The notes: generated by a model not told the origin, from the sequence alone. A stretch of 64,000 nucleotides of DNA from Albifimbria verrucaria (GCA_020081605.1 JAHREC010000030.1:744001-808000), one strand, 5' to 3'; shown: positions 12,620 to 24,992, counted from the first letter of the stretch. A program made the numbers and translations.

Positions 12620-14194
12620 TCAGACTGCAATATCACCCAGGTCAACGAATGGGAGTGCGTCCTCAAATACGGTGTCTCCAGGCCAGCGCGCGCGTAGGTT
12701 TATCGCGCGGCTGTCGAGCTCCCAAGTAAACTTGATTGGAGAGTTTGTGCGCTTGACTTGACGCCTGATGACATGCTTGGTGGCTTCTACGTCTGCGGCG
12801 TCCCAGTGGCAGTAATCGGGATCAGATTCCGTCATGGCGCCGATGGTCACATTTTGAAGAGCTGGGTAGCGGTCAGGGGCTTCATTAATCAGGGCATTGA
12901 GGTCGTCCTCGACGCTGCAAGGGGTGTACCACAGACGCAGAGAGCGGAGGCTGCGTGGCAGTACGTATTGGAGCCATCCGGTATTGGGCCGGTCCTCCTC
13001 TTCGTCGTCGTCGTCGAAATAAGTCCCGCGGTGGCCAGGCCAGCCGTACACCATGCCGTAGTCAATGCCAAGCTCTTCTAGAGAGGTAAAGTTGGCCAAC
13101 TTCCAGGCGGCCTTGAAGTTGTGCATGCGTGGGATAGTGAGGCCCCACTCCTCGAACTTGTCGTGGGTGAGGTCAGACACGAGGGCGAAGGGAGAGGCTG
13201 CCTGGTCTTCGTCTGAAGGTGCGTAGATAGCAGGGACGTGTGCGATATGCAGACGACGCAATTGTTCTCGGACCGGCATCACGGCGTTTATAACAAGGCC
13301 TACATCACTTGCATCCTCGTCGCTGAGCAGGTAGTATTCAATATCACGGAGCTTGGGGCAGCTACTTACCAATCCAGTCATCTGGGTCGTATTTGGGCCT
13401 TCAACTATTAGCCTCTCGAGGTTGGGAAGATTGGGCACGTGGAAGCAGCCCTTTTCCCAAGCAGTGCCGAATCCTAAGATGAGGGTGCGTAGATTGCTGG
13501 CCATGTCGATGATACCGCACTGAAAGTAGCTCTGAGAATTCCATCCGGTGAGGACCAAGGTTTTCAATGCATCTAACCTGGTGCTTATGGGTGATAGCTC
13601 AGACGGCCACCCCTCGTCGGCGCAGAAAAGGGAGATGACTTCGACTTTTTGAGTATGGGTCAGAATCTGGGCGAGCAAGGCGGCCGAGAGAGTTGGGTCT
13701 TCGTCCCGCAAAGCCTGGACAAGCTGGGCATGTTCCTGGCGGTATATGATCATGTGGCTGAACTTGTGCTCTTCCATGGCGATGCTTAAACGCTTGACAT
13801 GACGAGCTAGGTCGGGACGGTGTTGGAGCGTTCGACAGAAAGAATACTGGATCAATGATTTAGTGACGCCCTTGTCCATTTCGTAGAAGGAACGTACAAG
13901 GTAGGGCTGCGCAACTTGGCAGAGAAGCCTGCAGGTCCTGGATAGGTGGGAAAGATCGCGGCATCTTTCGATGTACCTGATGTCCAAATCGTGAGTGGCT
14001 GTGGTTGTGACGTGGTAGTGGCATAGAAACTTACAGATTATGTGGAGTATCTCTGTTGGGACCTCAAGTAGTGGAGACATACGATAGTGTAGGATCGACT
14101 GCTCCGTGTACATGATTTCCATGTTTCTTGTTGGCGCCTCGGCCGGTTGTTGATATGGTGATGGGTTTCTGTGTTGGTGAAGTATGAGGTTCAA
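12620..14194 (-). CDS. F-box domain protein with leucine-rich-repeat-like body
   Basis: A single uninterrupted frame of 524 codons. Residues 39-80 form an F-box-like segment (MSPLLEVPTEILHIICKFL, followed by LSHLSRTCRLLCQVAQPYLV), the usual Skp1-binding module. Downstream, Leu-rich segments recur at irregular spacing (RLDALKTLVLTGWNSQ, MASNLRTLILGFG, LPNLERLIVEG, CPKLRDIEYYLL), as in fungal FBXL-type substrate receptors. An acidic patch (FDDDDEEEDRP) lies near residue 405. The likely role is substrate recognition in an SCF ubiquitin ligase; the target cannot be told. The start may be internal (MEIMYTEQ or MSPLLEV), since the first 38 residues are low in conservation features. It is one of the few genes here with no frame problem. 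Confidence 0.8.
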   Translation of the reverse strand: MNLILHQHRNPSPYQQPAEAPTRNMEIMYTEQSILHYRMSPLLEVPTEILHIICKFLCHYHVTTTATHDLDIRYIERCRDLSHLSRTCRLLCQVAQPYLVRSFYEMDKGVTKSLIQYSFCRTLQHRPDLARHVKRLSIAMEEHKFSHMIIYRQEHAQLVQALRDEDPTLSAALLAQILTHTQKVEVISLFCADEGWPSELSPISTRLDALKTLVLTGWNSQSYFQCGIIDMASNLRTLILGFGTAWEKGCFHVPNLPNLERLIVEGPNTTQMTGLVSSCPKLRDIEYYLLSDEDASDVGLVINAVMPVREQLRRLHIAHVPAIYAPSDEDQAASPFALVSDLTHDKFEEWGLTIPRMHNFKAAWKLANFTSLEELGIDYGMVYGWPGHRGTYFDDDDEEEDRPNTGWLQYVLPRSLRSLRLWYTPCSVEDDLNALINEAPDRYPALQNVTIGAMTESDPDYCHWDAADVEATKHVIRRQVKRTNSPIKFTWELDSRAINLRARWPGDTVFEDALPFVDLGDIAV

Positions 14195-14887
14195 AGGATT
14201 GCTTGCAGGCCCAGAGACGAGCGGGAAGTGGCAGTATATATAGGTGAGATGAGCATATCAAATGGGATGAGTGAATGAGTGAAACACGTTTGATATAGCA
14301 GTGCATAGCTTTACTTTTGTTCATGTTTGGTAGCTATGATTGGGAGAGAATGGTGGTTGATGTTGAGACGATGGGTGTTCTCTTTGTGTGATTCACTTGG
14401 CGAGGGACAAAATGTTTTGGCCAAGGGATGATTGACTTTTGTACAGTAGATAGTATATTTACAGCACAGTACATACTTACTGCACTTTATCATTGTACAG
14501 TACTGTATCTTTGGTAGTGACGAGGTCTCTTGTTGTGTGGCCTTTCATGGTGATCAAGGGACCATATTCTTTGTAAGTGGATGTTGCCGAGGTTGATTGA
14601 GATGATGGGGATTGATTACCCTAGAGACAAGGATGGGGAGCTTGGGGGTGGAAGGGGGTAGCTGGTGGCTAGTGGTTGGAACCAGCCACGTTTCTGCCCA
14701 ATGCCAGGCCATGCCTTGCCTTGCCAATTAATGTTGAGAATCGGGTAGGATAAGATAAGGTACGTACCGGCGGGGACGCGGTTCACTTGAGACGCTGCGT
14801 GATGGAGGGCCATTGCATGCGGTGCCATGATGCCCCCAAAGCCACCACCCTCGTTCCTCTCGCAAAGGAGATGACTCGGCTATCTCC
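14195..14887. promoter_or_regulatory. Divergent promoter interval between the F-box and FHIP genes
   Basis: About 690 bases shared by two outward-facing genes. Bases 14440-14510 carry several GTACAGTA/TACTGT elements in AT-rich DNA. An octamer-like GTACAGTAC palindrome sits near 14495-14505. No open frame looks real. Confidence 0.35.
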
Positions 14888-17800
14888 ATGGACTTTGTAA
14901 GCTGCTCAACTACCATAGCAACCCGCACGTCACCGCTGACCTCGTCCCCAGTGGTCTCGCCTGCTAAGCCCGCTCTCCTCGGGGAGCACCCGCAAGGACC
15001 AGGCCAAGGACCCTGCGAAGCGGCTCAACCGATTCGAAAAGGAGTACGGCAACCTACTGGTAAATCCGCAGCCACCCGTCTTGCCCGTCGCTTTGCTAAG
15101 ATCCCCAGTCGACATGGCGTACCTCCTCCAACCTCTCCCGTGACAGCGAGGCCGCCGAGACGCTCGAGGTGCGCCTCCAGGAGCTCACCAACATCCTCAG
15201 CGACGAGAGCCGCCGTCCCCTGCCTCATCCTTGCATTCAGTATGCCTCGCTCAAGCAGATATACGTCCCCATCGGCAAGATTGCCACCATCTCCTACAAT
15301 GAATGGATCATCAAGGAGGCCGTCCTGTTCTTCGCGACCCTCATCGAGAGCGAGGAGGAGGCCTTTGTCGAGAACCCAACCTTCTCCGCCAGCCTGACCA
15401 ACCTTCTCGTACGCATCACCGGCGTCAATAGCGTGCGTCTCGGCCTCGATACCGAGTCCCGCGTGGTCGAGCTGGCCTTCAACATCACCACCAAGATTCG
15501 CCTGGACCCCGACATCCTGCCCGCATGGTTCAAGACCCAGCAGTCGGCGCCGCAGCAGCGCCAGGAAGACAAGGCCTTAGACAGCCGCGAGAAGTTTGCC
15601 GGGCGCACGCAGAGAGCTGATTTTCCTCTGTTCTACATTCTGATGGACTACATTCACCATGAGGGCAAGGTTGGCGATTTTGCAAGGACAGGACTGCTTT
15701 ACATCATCGAGGCGGCCTCTCGATCGGCGCTGCTTGAGCAATGGATCGTGGAAAGCGATCTTTCCACGCTGATGTCTACAGGTCTTGGTGCGTTGTACAG
15801 CCAGCTCAGTCGAAAGCTCGTCATTGACCACCCGCCACACGACCTCCCACCCATCCTCGCCTTGTCCGACTACGAACACCCCGTGAGCAACTACGAGGTC
15901 ATCAGCTCCTGTTCCCCGAGTTTCAATCCCACCTAGAAACTTTTCTCTCTCATCTGTTGTTCTGGCAGGATGTCCTAAACCACTGCAGGTCCCTTGAGGT
16001 CAGGTCGACACTGCTGGAGCATTTCCAAATCATCTTTCTCGAACAACTTCTGTAAGTTCCCTTTGTCCATGACATGAAAGCCACTAACCCCACTAGCTAT
16101 CCGTCGCTGCTTGAATCCTCCGATATTGACGGTGGTTCATCCGTGGCGGTTCTCACATACCTCCGCCGCATCCTAGAGTCTTTGGACCATCCTGACATGA
16201 TCAACCTGATTCTGCACTACCTTTTAGCCCTGCCTGATACCCCACCTGCGCAAGATAATGAGACACGAACCTCAGTGAGTGATGCACGAAAGCGAAAGTC
16301 AATGGACCTCGCTACGATGATGGCGAAGAAGTCCGACACGACCGCCACGCCTCTCCTATTCAACCTGGTCGACCTTATTCTCGCCTGCTTGAGGTCCCGA
16401 AACCAGCAAACCATTCATGTGACGCTCCAGCTTGTGTCAGCGATTCTTAAGAGACACCACCGGTATGCAGTGCTCACTCTGCTACGGACCGAGATTCTTC
16501 CTGGTAGGGTGATCAATCGCACGGTGGGCGCTCATGAGCAAGAGATTGAGTATCTCATGCACCTTGCGGGGTCTCTTGGAGGCTCCAGCAACATTGACGA
16601 GGCCTATCAGAGTGTGCTCAGAGATACAATGACACGGATAGAAAGTCATCCTTGTTCTTTGAAGCTCATTGCTCCAAACTCTACAGCTCTAAAAGCAATC
16701 GAGGCTAGCTCCGGAATGCCAGGGGCCCTCGTGAAGTTCGAGAGCATGCTCTTCGTCCGGACGACCCGCTCCTCAATGCCATTATTGATCTCCTAGCAAC
16801 GTTCTTCATGAACCCGGTGGAGACAAATCTGTCGGTCACTGAGACCATGATCGACCTAGCCATCTGCGGTTACATGAGCCTCGAAGGATGGCTCGCACGA
16901 GACGCTCGCAGCTACAGCTATGCCGAAGACGAGCAGGAGGCTGAAGCTGAGGCGTCGTCTCCACTGAGTGATGATACCCACAACCCTGCTCTAATGGTGA
17001 GCGAGCTTGACTCGGAGGCGCGGGCAGAGGCAGAACGGCGCGAGGCTTTAGAGAAGTGTCGCCGCCGACCTCAGTGGAAGCAGGATTCTGTTCCTCGGAT
17101 ACTGGATGTTCTGAACCAGCTGTGCCGCCAGATCAATGCCTACCGCGAGACAATTCCCAGATTCGATGAGTTGGTCCAGCAGCGTCGGGAGGCATTCCAG
17201 GCCGCAGACTCTATCTTGGATGACCCTCTTCCCATACGCAAAGGGACACCACAAGTTGAGACGCCTCAGCGTCCCAGTGGCGATGGCATCTCCCGAAGCG
17301 CTTCTCCCTCGCGTCCTTCGGCATTCGAGGGATTCGCCCAACGGCTCTTTTCTGAGCTCGGCACTCCAAGCCGCTCCGGCAGCCCAAGAGGACGCAAGGA
17401 ACAGAGTCGAAGCTCCGGAGCCGCTTCGCCGTTGCTTTCACCCGGCAGCGCGCCGCCGCTACCCAAGGCTCTGCCAATTCTTCCCCGAGACGCCGCATCG
17501 CCACATAGCGACGTGGGTCGAGCTGGCATAAATCGAAGCCACTCACCTAGCAGGATAAGAGGCGAGGTTAGCCGGCCTAGTGAGCGGGACTACATAGCGG
17601 ACAGCCAGGCGGCGGCGTTTGCAGCTATTGACCAGAGCATCCTCGCCAGGCGGATTGGGCCTCCAACAGAGAAGAAGGTGGAGCCCATACCTCTCAAGTT
17701 CGACAAGGGCCCCATGCCCGAACCTGAGGACACAGACAAGACTGTGGAAGAGCCCCCAACCACATCAGAAGATGGCAGCGCCGCCGTGGAAGGTGAAGCT

Positions 17801-17968
17801 ACGGATACCAAAGCCTCTGAGCCAGAGACACCCACCACGCCCACTGAACAGACGGCCTCAGTTTCACACATCATCACCAACGTCATCATCCTACAGTCCT
17901 TCCTCCTCGAGCTAACCAGCTTGTTGCAAGTGCGCGCAGGACTCTTCGAAGAGGTCCGCTTCATCTAA
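14888..17968 (+). CDS. FHIP/RAI16-like (FTS-Hook-interacting) protein
   Basis: Exon 1 is only ATG GAC TTT (14888). Intron 1 ends at CCCAG near 14951. Exon 2 gives WSRLLS...KRLNRFEKEYGNLL, intron 2 (GTAAAT) ends near 15108, and the main exon continues SNLSRDSEAAETLEVRLQEL. The RAI16-like domain follows (ALFFATLIESEEEAFVEN-type segment, TNLLVRITGVNSVRLGLDTE, NITTKIRLDPDILPAWFKTQ). An intron lies at 16051-16095. The second half has helical segments (MINLILHYLLALP; TATPLLFNLVDLILACL), the conserved IIDLLATFFMNPVETNLSV, and a long disordered Ser/Pro-rich tail before a final helical HIITNVIILQSFLLELTSLL. FHIP proteins link Hook adaptors and early endosomes to dynein in filamentous fungi. One base is missing near 15908 and another near 16752. 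The gene otherwise looks complete. Confidence 0.85.
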
Positions 17969-18596
17969 GGAGGCTGGCGACGGGGCCAATGTAAATAGAA
18001 CAGACGGCTTGAACGGGAGAAGGAGCAGGAGCAACATAACGTAACCTACATTTGCTTGGTTTGACAAAAGCAGAGCATTGCGAGCATGGGAGGTAGCGAT
18101 GGACGCATTGAAATAACTGGTGCATAGCATTAGAATAGAGCTTTATCGAGTTCGAAGATGGTTTCAAGTTAAATTTTTACAAATGCCGAGTGGAGTGTAG
18201 TGCCAGGGCGTGAAATAACCATGGACGTAGCGGAGCCTGCTCATCGCAACATAGTCAAGTATCGCGCCGGTTGAGTTTGTGGTTTCTGTCAAGCCTGTGG
18301 AGCGTCCAACAAGAGTCGCGGGGTTCTACGAATCCGGTAATTTCCAAAGTGGGATGGAGAACGCCTCGTCGCCCTCTGCAGGTAAATTGCAGAAGTATGA
18401 GGGTTTCTTCATGGATTGGAGAGCCAGGAAGTGTTGTCACTGTCGTCATAGAGATGGATGAATTCCAGAAGGCGATAATTGCTGCTCCTACAGCCATCGC
18501 TAGTGTAATGTAGATGACCATGATGCTCCACGTAAATTTAGTATTGCATCAATACAAGAGAGAAAATATTTCTAATTGCCGTCTTGTGTAGGACTG
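17969..18596. other. Intergenic, no gene supported
   Basis: This is the 3' flank of the FHIP gene. A minus-strand frame at 18255-18521 begins with a hydrophobic stretch (MVIYITLAMAVGAAIIAFW), but nothing after it looks like a known protein. I do not call it. Confidence 0.4.
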
Positions 18597-19460
18597 TCCT
18601 CTCCAGCAGGCTACGTATGAGGATTGGAGAGCTGTTCAGGATTCTAAATTCGAGGGCATGGAACCTAGACTATGCGCTATCTAAAAACATTTCAGACTTT
18701 TTTGTTTTCTAGTCTTCATTGACAGTTTTCTCGGAAATCTTGGTCAAGCAAACCATGCTTCTGCAAGCACACCTCTGGGCTCATTTGTCCAGTATCGCCA
18801 CAATCTTGGGTTGCCATGCTCTGTAATTGATCTTGGTGGAGTCGAAGGTGATGAGGTTTTGAATGATAACCAGAAATATTTCAACGTTCAAAATCAATGG
18901 AAGACTTATACTGAATGAAAATGATTTGGTTGATGCAATTCAGGCGAGCATCAAGAGTTCGCACCTAACTGAAGCTGATGATGACGATCCAATGAAACCA
19001 TTCACAGTCATGGTTCAGTTGGGAGTTGATTTAGGCTCGAGTAAGTCTTTGATGAGCCTTGGGAATGCCAGTTTGATTAGAAAAGAGGCACGAACAGGTT
19101 TATACATCAGTCTCTCAGAGTTGGGTGATAGGAATAATTTAGCAGACTATGACTCTAGAGTGGAAAGATTTCTTAAGAAAGTCGTAGAAAATCCAGAAAT
19201 ACTCATTCACTCTGTTGTACAGGATGAAGCTTCTTGGGAAGTTGGCACTGTATTGTTCCGGTTCTTGCTCCTACCAGAAGAAGATCTAAATATCAATTTG
19301 ACACTAGAGTCTGTGAGTGTCGGTTCGCTTGTTAGTATTGAGATTTGAAACTAGTGGGAAAAGTACTTAATGCAAGGACAATCGAAGGTCTGGGTCAGCT
19401 GCTTATGGCATCTCTACGTGGGATAGAATCTATGCTCCCTTATAATTCTTCGAGAGCCTG
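18597..19460 (+). pseudogene. Decayed 3' end of a highly reducing polyketide synthase (KR tail and ACP)
   Basis: Translation across frames gives, in order, the late ketoreductase region ([30 protein letters not shown], then [31 protein letters not shown] near 18740-18840) and the KR-ACP linker (PFTVMVQLGVDLGSSKSLM near 19000). The start of an acyl-carrier domain follows (LPEEDLNINLTLESVSVGSL, then VSIEI near 19345). In HR-PKSs the ACP reads GVDSLVSIEIRNWW; here the Asp of the phosphopantetheine motif is Gly. The codon after VSIEI is TGA where Arg is expected, and two codons later TAG stands for Trp. A shortened but recognisable tail (TIEGLGQLLMASLRGI) ends near 19430. At least two frame breaks and an in-frame TAG near 18708 accompany this. 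No KS, AT, DH, ER or start of KR precedes it. It is a fragment, not a functional synthase. Confidence 0.8.
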
Positions 19461-19685
19461 TATGGTGAGCTTCAGATGATGATACAGAACATATAATTCC
19501 TCTTCCTCTACATATTCTTGCCAACTCATATATTCGTACACAATCGTACGAATGCATCCCTACATCCTTGGTTATTCATACATGTTTCGTGCGCACTCTA
19601 CCAGGGGCATGCTTGAGGAGTCAAAATGAAAATTGCTAAAAGCTAGCCTCAAGATAGTTGTGCGACGCATTACATTGCACACAGC

Positions 19686-21225
19686 TCACCCGTTTTGCGA
19701 TTTGTCGTGCAGCTTCGTCAGGGAATCATTTGGTTTTGGATTCCCAAGCCGGCAACGTATTGCCATGAATTTGTAATGCCACCAATCGGCCATTTTCGTG
19801 TATCCATCACCTCCAAGACCTTGTAAGCATTGTGATTGCAGTTTTCTTATGCTGGACTTTTTGGCTGTATCGGTCGCTGAAGCCCACGCAAGGGAAAGAC
19901 AGCCTGCCATGAAGCCTGTTCCTAATGGTCTATATATCAATGCATCATTGGCTAGTTGGGTGATCTTCTCATGGTATAACAGGAGGTCATTACTTAGAGT
20001 GGTGTCCAACGGATTAAATGCCTCCAATATCTGATTCAGACCAATTGCGATGGCGAGTGCTAGGAGGCTGCTGCCAAATGATCGCGGTGCAGACGGCTTT
20101 GAATAGGAGAACTGCTACGGAGCGTGCTTATGCGATGAGACAATTTCTCTATATCAGCACCAGCCAGGATATAAGCTTGTTGGATTTCATCGTAATGTAG
20201 CTCGGGCTCTTGTAGGACTGCAGGGAGCTTTCCGAGAGTAGGGAACTGTAGAGTCGGAAAAGCATGCCGCCAATCTGGGTTGGATAGGCTTTCTTTCTTT
20301 GAATAAGGGTCGGCAGGGGTGTAGATGAGATCTGGTTTAAGAAGGTCCATGTAGAAGGGGTGAGTCTTATCCTTGGATTTGACATGCTTCCGAATAACTG
20401 CGAACCAGTTAGTACTAATTGCCTCTTGCTTGATAGGCAGTTCATACCACAGGAACACACAACCCAGACATGACCTGGAGCTGGAATTCGTCAGAGCACC
20501 CACGGCGTGCCAGAATCTCAACGAGATATGCAAGGCCTTCTTCATGGTTAACCACCTCGTCGTCCGATGTCGAGACCCATGACTATAGTTGGATCAGTCT
20601 TGGTTGGTAATGCTTTCATCGATCCACGCACCTGTACGAGCATAAGCATGTAAATCGCACAGCTCAACTCTACAATTTTTGTTTCTGGAGACATTGACAA
20701 CTCTTCGCGTAGAGTTCTCAGGGCAAACCCGTACTTCCTGAACAAGCGCGCTGACTTATCCTTTAGCTGGAATTCAGAGCATGCAACAGAGAATGAATCA
20801 ACTGCAGCTTCCAAGGCTCGGTTACTATGGACACGCTGTGGCAGATGCCGTAAGAACCGTCCATAGGAAGTAACATCATATCTCACATCATTTACCTCAA
20901 GCTGAAATATCAAGCCTTTGGCGATATATGTGGATTGGCTCGAGGAAAAGACATGAGTGATTCTCCACGAGCTTCTGTTTTTACTGGTATACGTTTCGAC
21001 TTTTTTGATGAGGTTTGACCCTGGACAAAAAGTATCTCTGCTGTCCGGATCCTTTGCATGGCACACCGAGACGTAGACATCGAGAGCAAGACGGCTGGGC
21101 TTCATCGCACTGTGCCTGTGTCAGATCCTATTCGGCGTCTATGGAGTACACCTTGGGTGATTCTGAACCTTTCTCCTGCCATGACGGCATCGTTCACAGC
21201 CTCGAGTAGTGGGGACTCCGGGCAT
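19686..21225 (-). CDS. Zn2Cys6 fungal transcription factor
   Basis: Exon 1 (21169-21225) encodes MPGVPTTRGCERCRHGRRK, the typical start of this class. An intron (donor GTTCAG, acceptor CACAG) ends at 21110, and exon 2 opens CDEAQPSCSRCLRLGVPC. Joined, the cysteines have the canonical C-X2-C-X6-C-X6-C-X2-C-X6-C spacing. The middle region (RYDVTSYGRFLRHLPQRV; ALEAAVDSFSVACSEF; RKYGFALRTLREELSMSPET; CAIYMLMLVQ) and the C terminus (IYRPLGTGFMAGCLSLAW) match the fungal transcription-factor domain of the DUF3468-like class. Another intron lies near 20548-20630. Lost bases break the frame near 21005 (A run) and 20915, and exon joins at 20030-20060 are uncertain. It lies about 230 bases from the PKS relic, facing it, and may once have been that cluster's regulator. 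I think it could still be functional if the frame breaks are assembly errors. Confidence 0.75.
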
Positions 21226-24200
21226 GGCGAGCAAAGATTTATGGAGCAGTCTCGTAAGTATGAGTTTGAATACATAGGGCTATGCAGTTGGTTTGAGGTG
21301 GAGCTGCGATAAGCCACCGGGGATATGGTGAAGGGGGAACGACTGTTTATTAACTAATGGGGTCGACCTGAAGCCTTAGTGGATCTTAGGTTAACGTTAT
21401 ATAAACCTCAATGATCATAGGATCTTCGTCCCCGCCCCCTTGCAATCCGGAAGGCAATGCCTAGACGCTGGTCCTGGTCGGCTCCCAGGAGCAGCCAATA
21501 GTTGGGGACTTGATGAGGAATCCCAGTCTAAAATGGGATATGAACGACGTTATTCCTATCCCGGCCTCGCGCTAAGTTAGAGAGGCTATCCTTAGTATTC
21601 GGAGCGCACATGTGGTCGCCGATATGGACGAGCCAACATTATACATATCCTCATTTTTGCAGACGTATTTGCAAAGGCAATAATGCTTTTCGGAAGCACA
21701 AGATGCCATCAGCCACCCCTACATTCACTGATTCAGCGGCGGAATCCTACTAGGTCAACCATGATGGATGATAAGTGAAGGATGGATGTTGAATTAATGG
21801 GTTTATCCTTCTACTACCCCAAGTGTCTCTTGTTTCGACTCTTTAGCAGCGAGCTATTACTAACTTCCCTCCTTCCTCTCCATATTTACTTCCATGTAGC
21901 TACTGTAAGGCATACTGATGCTGTCTGTCTTGGCTGACTGGGGATGGACCCACCGTCACAAGTTAGTTATCGGAGAGAAAGACCATGTACCGTAGCACAA
22001 TACTCGGGATTGAACCCATGAAACCTTTGTTTACCAACAAGCGGCCATGCACTCGCAAATGGAAAGGATCTGGCGGATTGCGGCTTTGGATCCAATTTCT
22101 CGGGACCCCGTTCAGGTGGCCCAAGGAGCTAAGCTCCTGCCGAAAGATAATGAGCCTGAGCCATCGTCTGAAAGATCGATGCACCGTCTGCGCGCACTGC
22201 AACAGTTACACAGGTGAATAATCCTTGAAAGGGCTCATGCATGCATCAGGCCACCTACCGGAACATCAGTAGTGTCTCCCCGGTTGGTCCAGTGCTGCAT
22301 AGGCTGGGACTGCTATGTTAACTGCCCGAAATTTTTCGGCATACAAAATCTCGCTGTGGCTGAGCCCACAACATCCACGATAGGGTTCTATTTGAAGGTC
22401 TTGGCAAATTCTGCCAGAGGCTGGTCGTTATCTTCATTCTAGAAGTTACTAATGATTAAAAGTTAGGAATTTAGGAATTGGAGAGTTGGCGCACAGGGTA
22501 TGGGATTAAGCCCCAAAGGACGGTTGTAGATCAGAGAAATCCTACGCGCCGCTTCCTGTGCCTCGTCACATTTCTCAGAGCATGTGGTTTCACAGGATTC
22601 TCCTCAGCCTCAAAGCACCCTGGCAGGGGAATGATCAGCCATACTCTTCGCTCCTGGCACAGGTTTCATGCCAGCCGCTGACAGTCTGTATTCGAGGGCA
22701 GTGCTCTTGGCCAAGCTTTGATAGTTGAGATCAATTTATGAACACATTCTAGCAGACATGCCATATATTTGGTATGGTGTTTGTCAGCTTCATAAACTAG
22801 GTCTTCTCATCAACGAGTTTCCATTGGTAGAACTTCTACTACTACTAAACATACGACATCGCGATATGGCATCACACGCAGCCTGGAGTCTCGAGGCATC
22901 ATGCCAAAGGATGTCGGAGTTACTGTCTTAGCATTAGTGCTGATGATGTTAATGTCCTCGGGCACTGAAATCTTGCTCACCTAGCCATTTGTACGGCATA
23001 TTCGAACCTCTTCATCAATGAAAGATCTTGAATGTTACGAGTTTATGCTAGCAGTACCTCAAATATATTCTCCGAGATGTACATAGAAAGAAGACCTGTG
23101 CCTGCATATTTAATATGTTTGCTGCAGCAAGAGACTGCCTTGACTGAATGACTTGCATGAATTCTGCCTGGCCATCCCTGACTCCCCACAAATGGCAACC
23201 AACCAATTATGTCTACATTCTGCGTTCATATCTTACTCCCACGCAAATCTGGCCTTGAATATGACTTTCACTTTTAAGCATTATGAGCAGACGTAAAACA
23301 TAGAGTCTTGTTGGCACCCTGTTCGATAACCTTTGCCCGATGAGGTCCGTCGGTTATACGAGTTATGAATGCCTAATTTTACGGACCCAAAAGTTTTCTG
23401 CCTTCGACGGAAGCCAGAGACCAGGACGGCAAGGCGGCATGGAGTTTGAATGATAAGGCTTGTACCGTGTGATGTACACATGTGCTGTCGGGAGCAAATT
23501 CCGTTAACGCTCATATTAAATAAGAGAAACCTCAGTCTGCCACAACCATGAAGTGATACCAATATACACTAGAACATTGAACATCCCTTAAACCTTCGAA
23601 AACATGTATATCTGTTGAGATGGCTGTCAACTACGAGCCATAGCAGTCGTCATAATAGGACGTCGATCGCTAGTTACTTGATCCTGATTGTTCTCGTGAG
23701 TGCTTGAAGGTTGGTTCAAGCATGTTCTATCACCTGATGAGGAGAAACATTATTGAGGAGACGTAATTGTGAAGCATGCCCTACAAATTGCTATAACTGA
23801 GGCCTGGTGGAAGTTTTATGCAAGAGTGATGAGCTCCAGGCAGGGTCGGAGCATAATAAATGAACCACTGGTTAGCTGTGAAGGGTTTAACAAACTAGAG
23901 CAGATACAGCTCGGAGTCCTAAGTCTACATATGTCATTCGAGTGCACCTCATCAACGACTTGACAGATCTGCAGCACCATGTGAAGTATTTTTGCATTGT
24001 CTGCGCGGTGGGTAGTCTATTGCAAGAAAGCCGGCTCGCCTTGTTGCATATTGGTTCTTGAAATGAGATCGTATGTGGATTTTATGAAGAGACTTCCTCT
24101 GTTCTTTAAGTTATCAGAAACTTATGTCCATGGGCTATTTTCATTTTTGCTCATATTTCTCACTTGCTCACAATAGGTCCCACCAAAGCAGAAGATGAGT

Positions 24201-24873
24201 TAACGCCCAGAAAAATGTTAATAGGGTTCAACATGAATTCATGTCGCGCCACGTGCCTCGGGGAGGCGTGATGCTGCCATATAACTAGTACATATACGCG
24301 CTGCGGCCTATACTCGAGAGGGCCGAGGAGCGCAGAGAATGACTTCTGGCATAACTCGCAGGTTCGCCTCCATGTGAATAATACAAGGTGCCAAATTCTA
24401 GATAGTTAAAGGCAAGGTACAGTATTGGTCGTGCTGTGGCTCCAGAGGATAATTCAGCTAGTCATACAGAAGGGGTTCTTTGTATTATGGTCGTAGTATG
24501 AAGGCTCACATGGCTTACGCTTTTTCGGAACACATCTAAATATACTGAGAAGCGGATACATTCTAAGTTCCTTCCTTACCGATATTCACTTGACAAATTG
24601 TCAGGGCTCCGTTGTAGTATGTTCAAATCCAACACTTGACTGTCACATACTTGCTGCCAAGTCACAATTGGAGACAGCTGTTATGAGGCTGCTATAGCAC
24701 CACCGCCATGATAGTTTACTGAGGTAAGGGCCTCTATTACTCCTCCAGTAGGTGAGGCTAATTGGACAACATTATGGACACTGGGCCTCAACTTTGAAAA
24801 TGGTTTGTGTTTCGCGAAGGAACACGGTCTGCCAAGTGAAGCTAATATAAAATGGACTACATGGAAACCCATC
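21226..24873. other. AT-rich gene-poor block
   Basis: About 3.6 kb with only short, patternless open frames on all six frames. I see no transposase, reverse transcriptase, terminal repeats or tandem arrays. The composition is AT-richer than the flanking genes and suits old, decayed or RIP-mutated DNA, but no parent element is recognisable. Confidence 0.4.
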
Positions 24874-24992
24874 ACATACGACCATAGCTGCTTGAAAACA
24901 TGGGATCCCGTCCGCTCTCCCTTAATTAAGCAAGTAAGCGGCAGATTAGTAGTTGGGTCGGTGACGACCAGCGAACACCGGCTGTTGTATGT
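24874..24992 (+). rRNA. 5S ribosomal RNA, copy 1
   Basis: 119 bases from ACATACGACC to TTGTATGT, whose ends pair as helix I. The conserved core includes GGGATCCCGTCCGCTCTCC and GTTGGGTCGGTGACGACCAG, the internal RNA polymerase III promoter region and helix IV/V of fungal 5S. Helix II forms from GCT-G-CTTG near 24887 with CAAG-T-A-AGC near 24931. The downstream T run is weak (ATTTATCTTTT), so termination is less certain than for copy 2. Confidence 0.88.

Noticed and set aside
18255..18521. Minus-strand frame with a hydrophobic N terminus
   Set aside because: A single hydrophobic stretch followed by unremarkable sequence, with no supporting context.
21985..22075. tRNA-like T-arm, GGGTTCAATCCC on the minus strand, with an A-box-like TGGCC upstream
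   Set aside because: The spacing between the boxes is too short, the T stem does not pair over five bases, and no acceptor stem can be formed.
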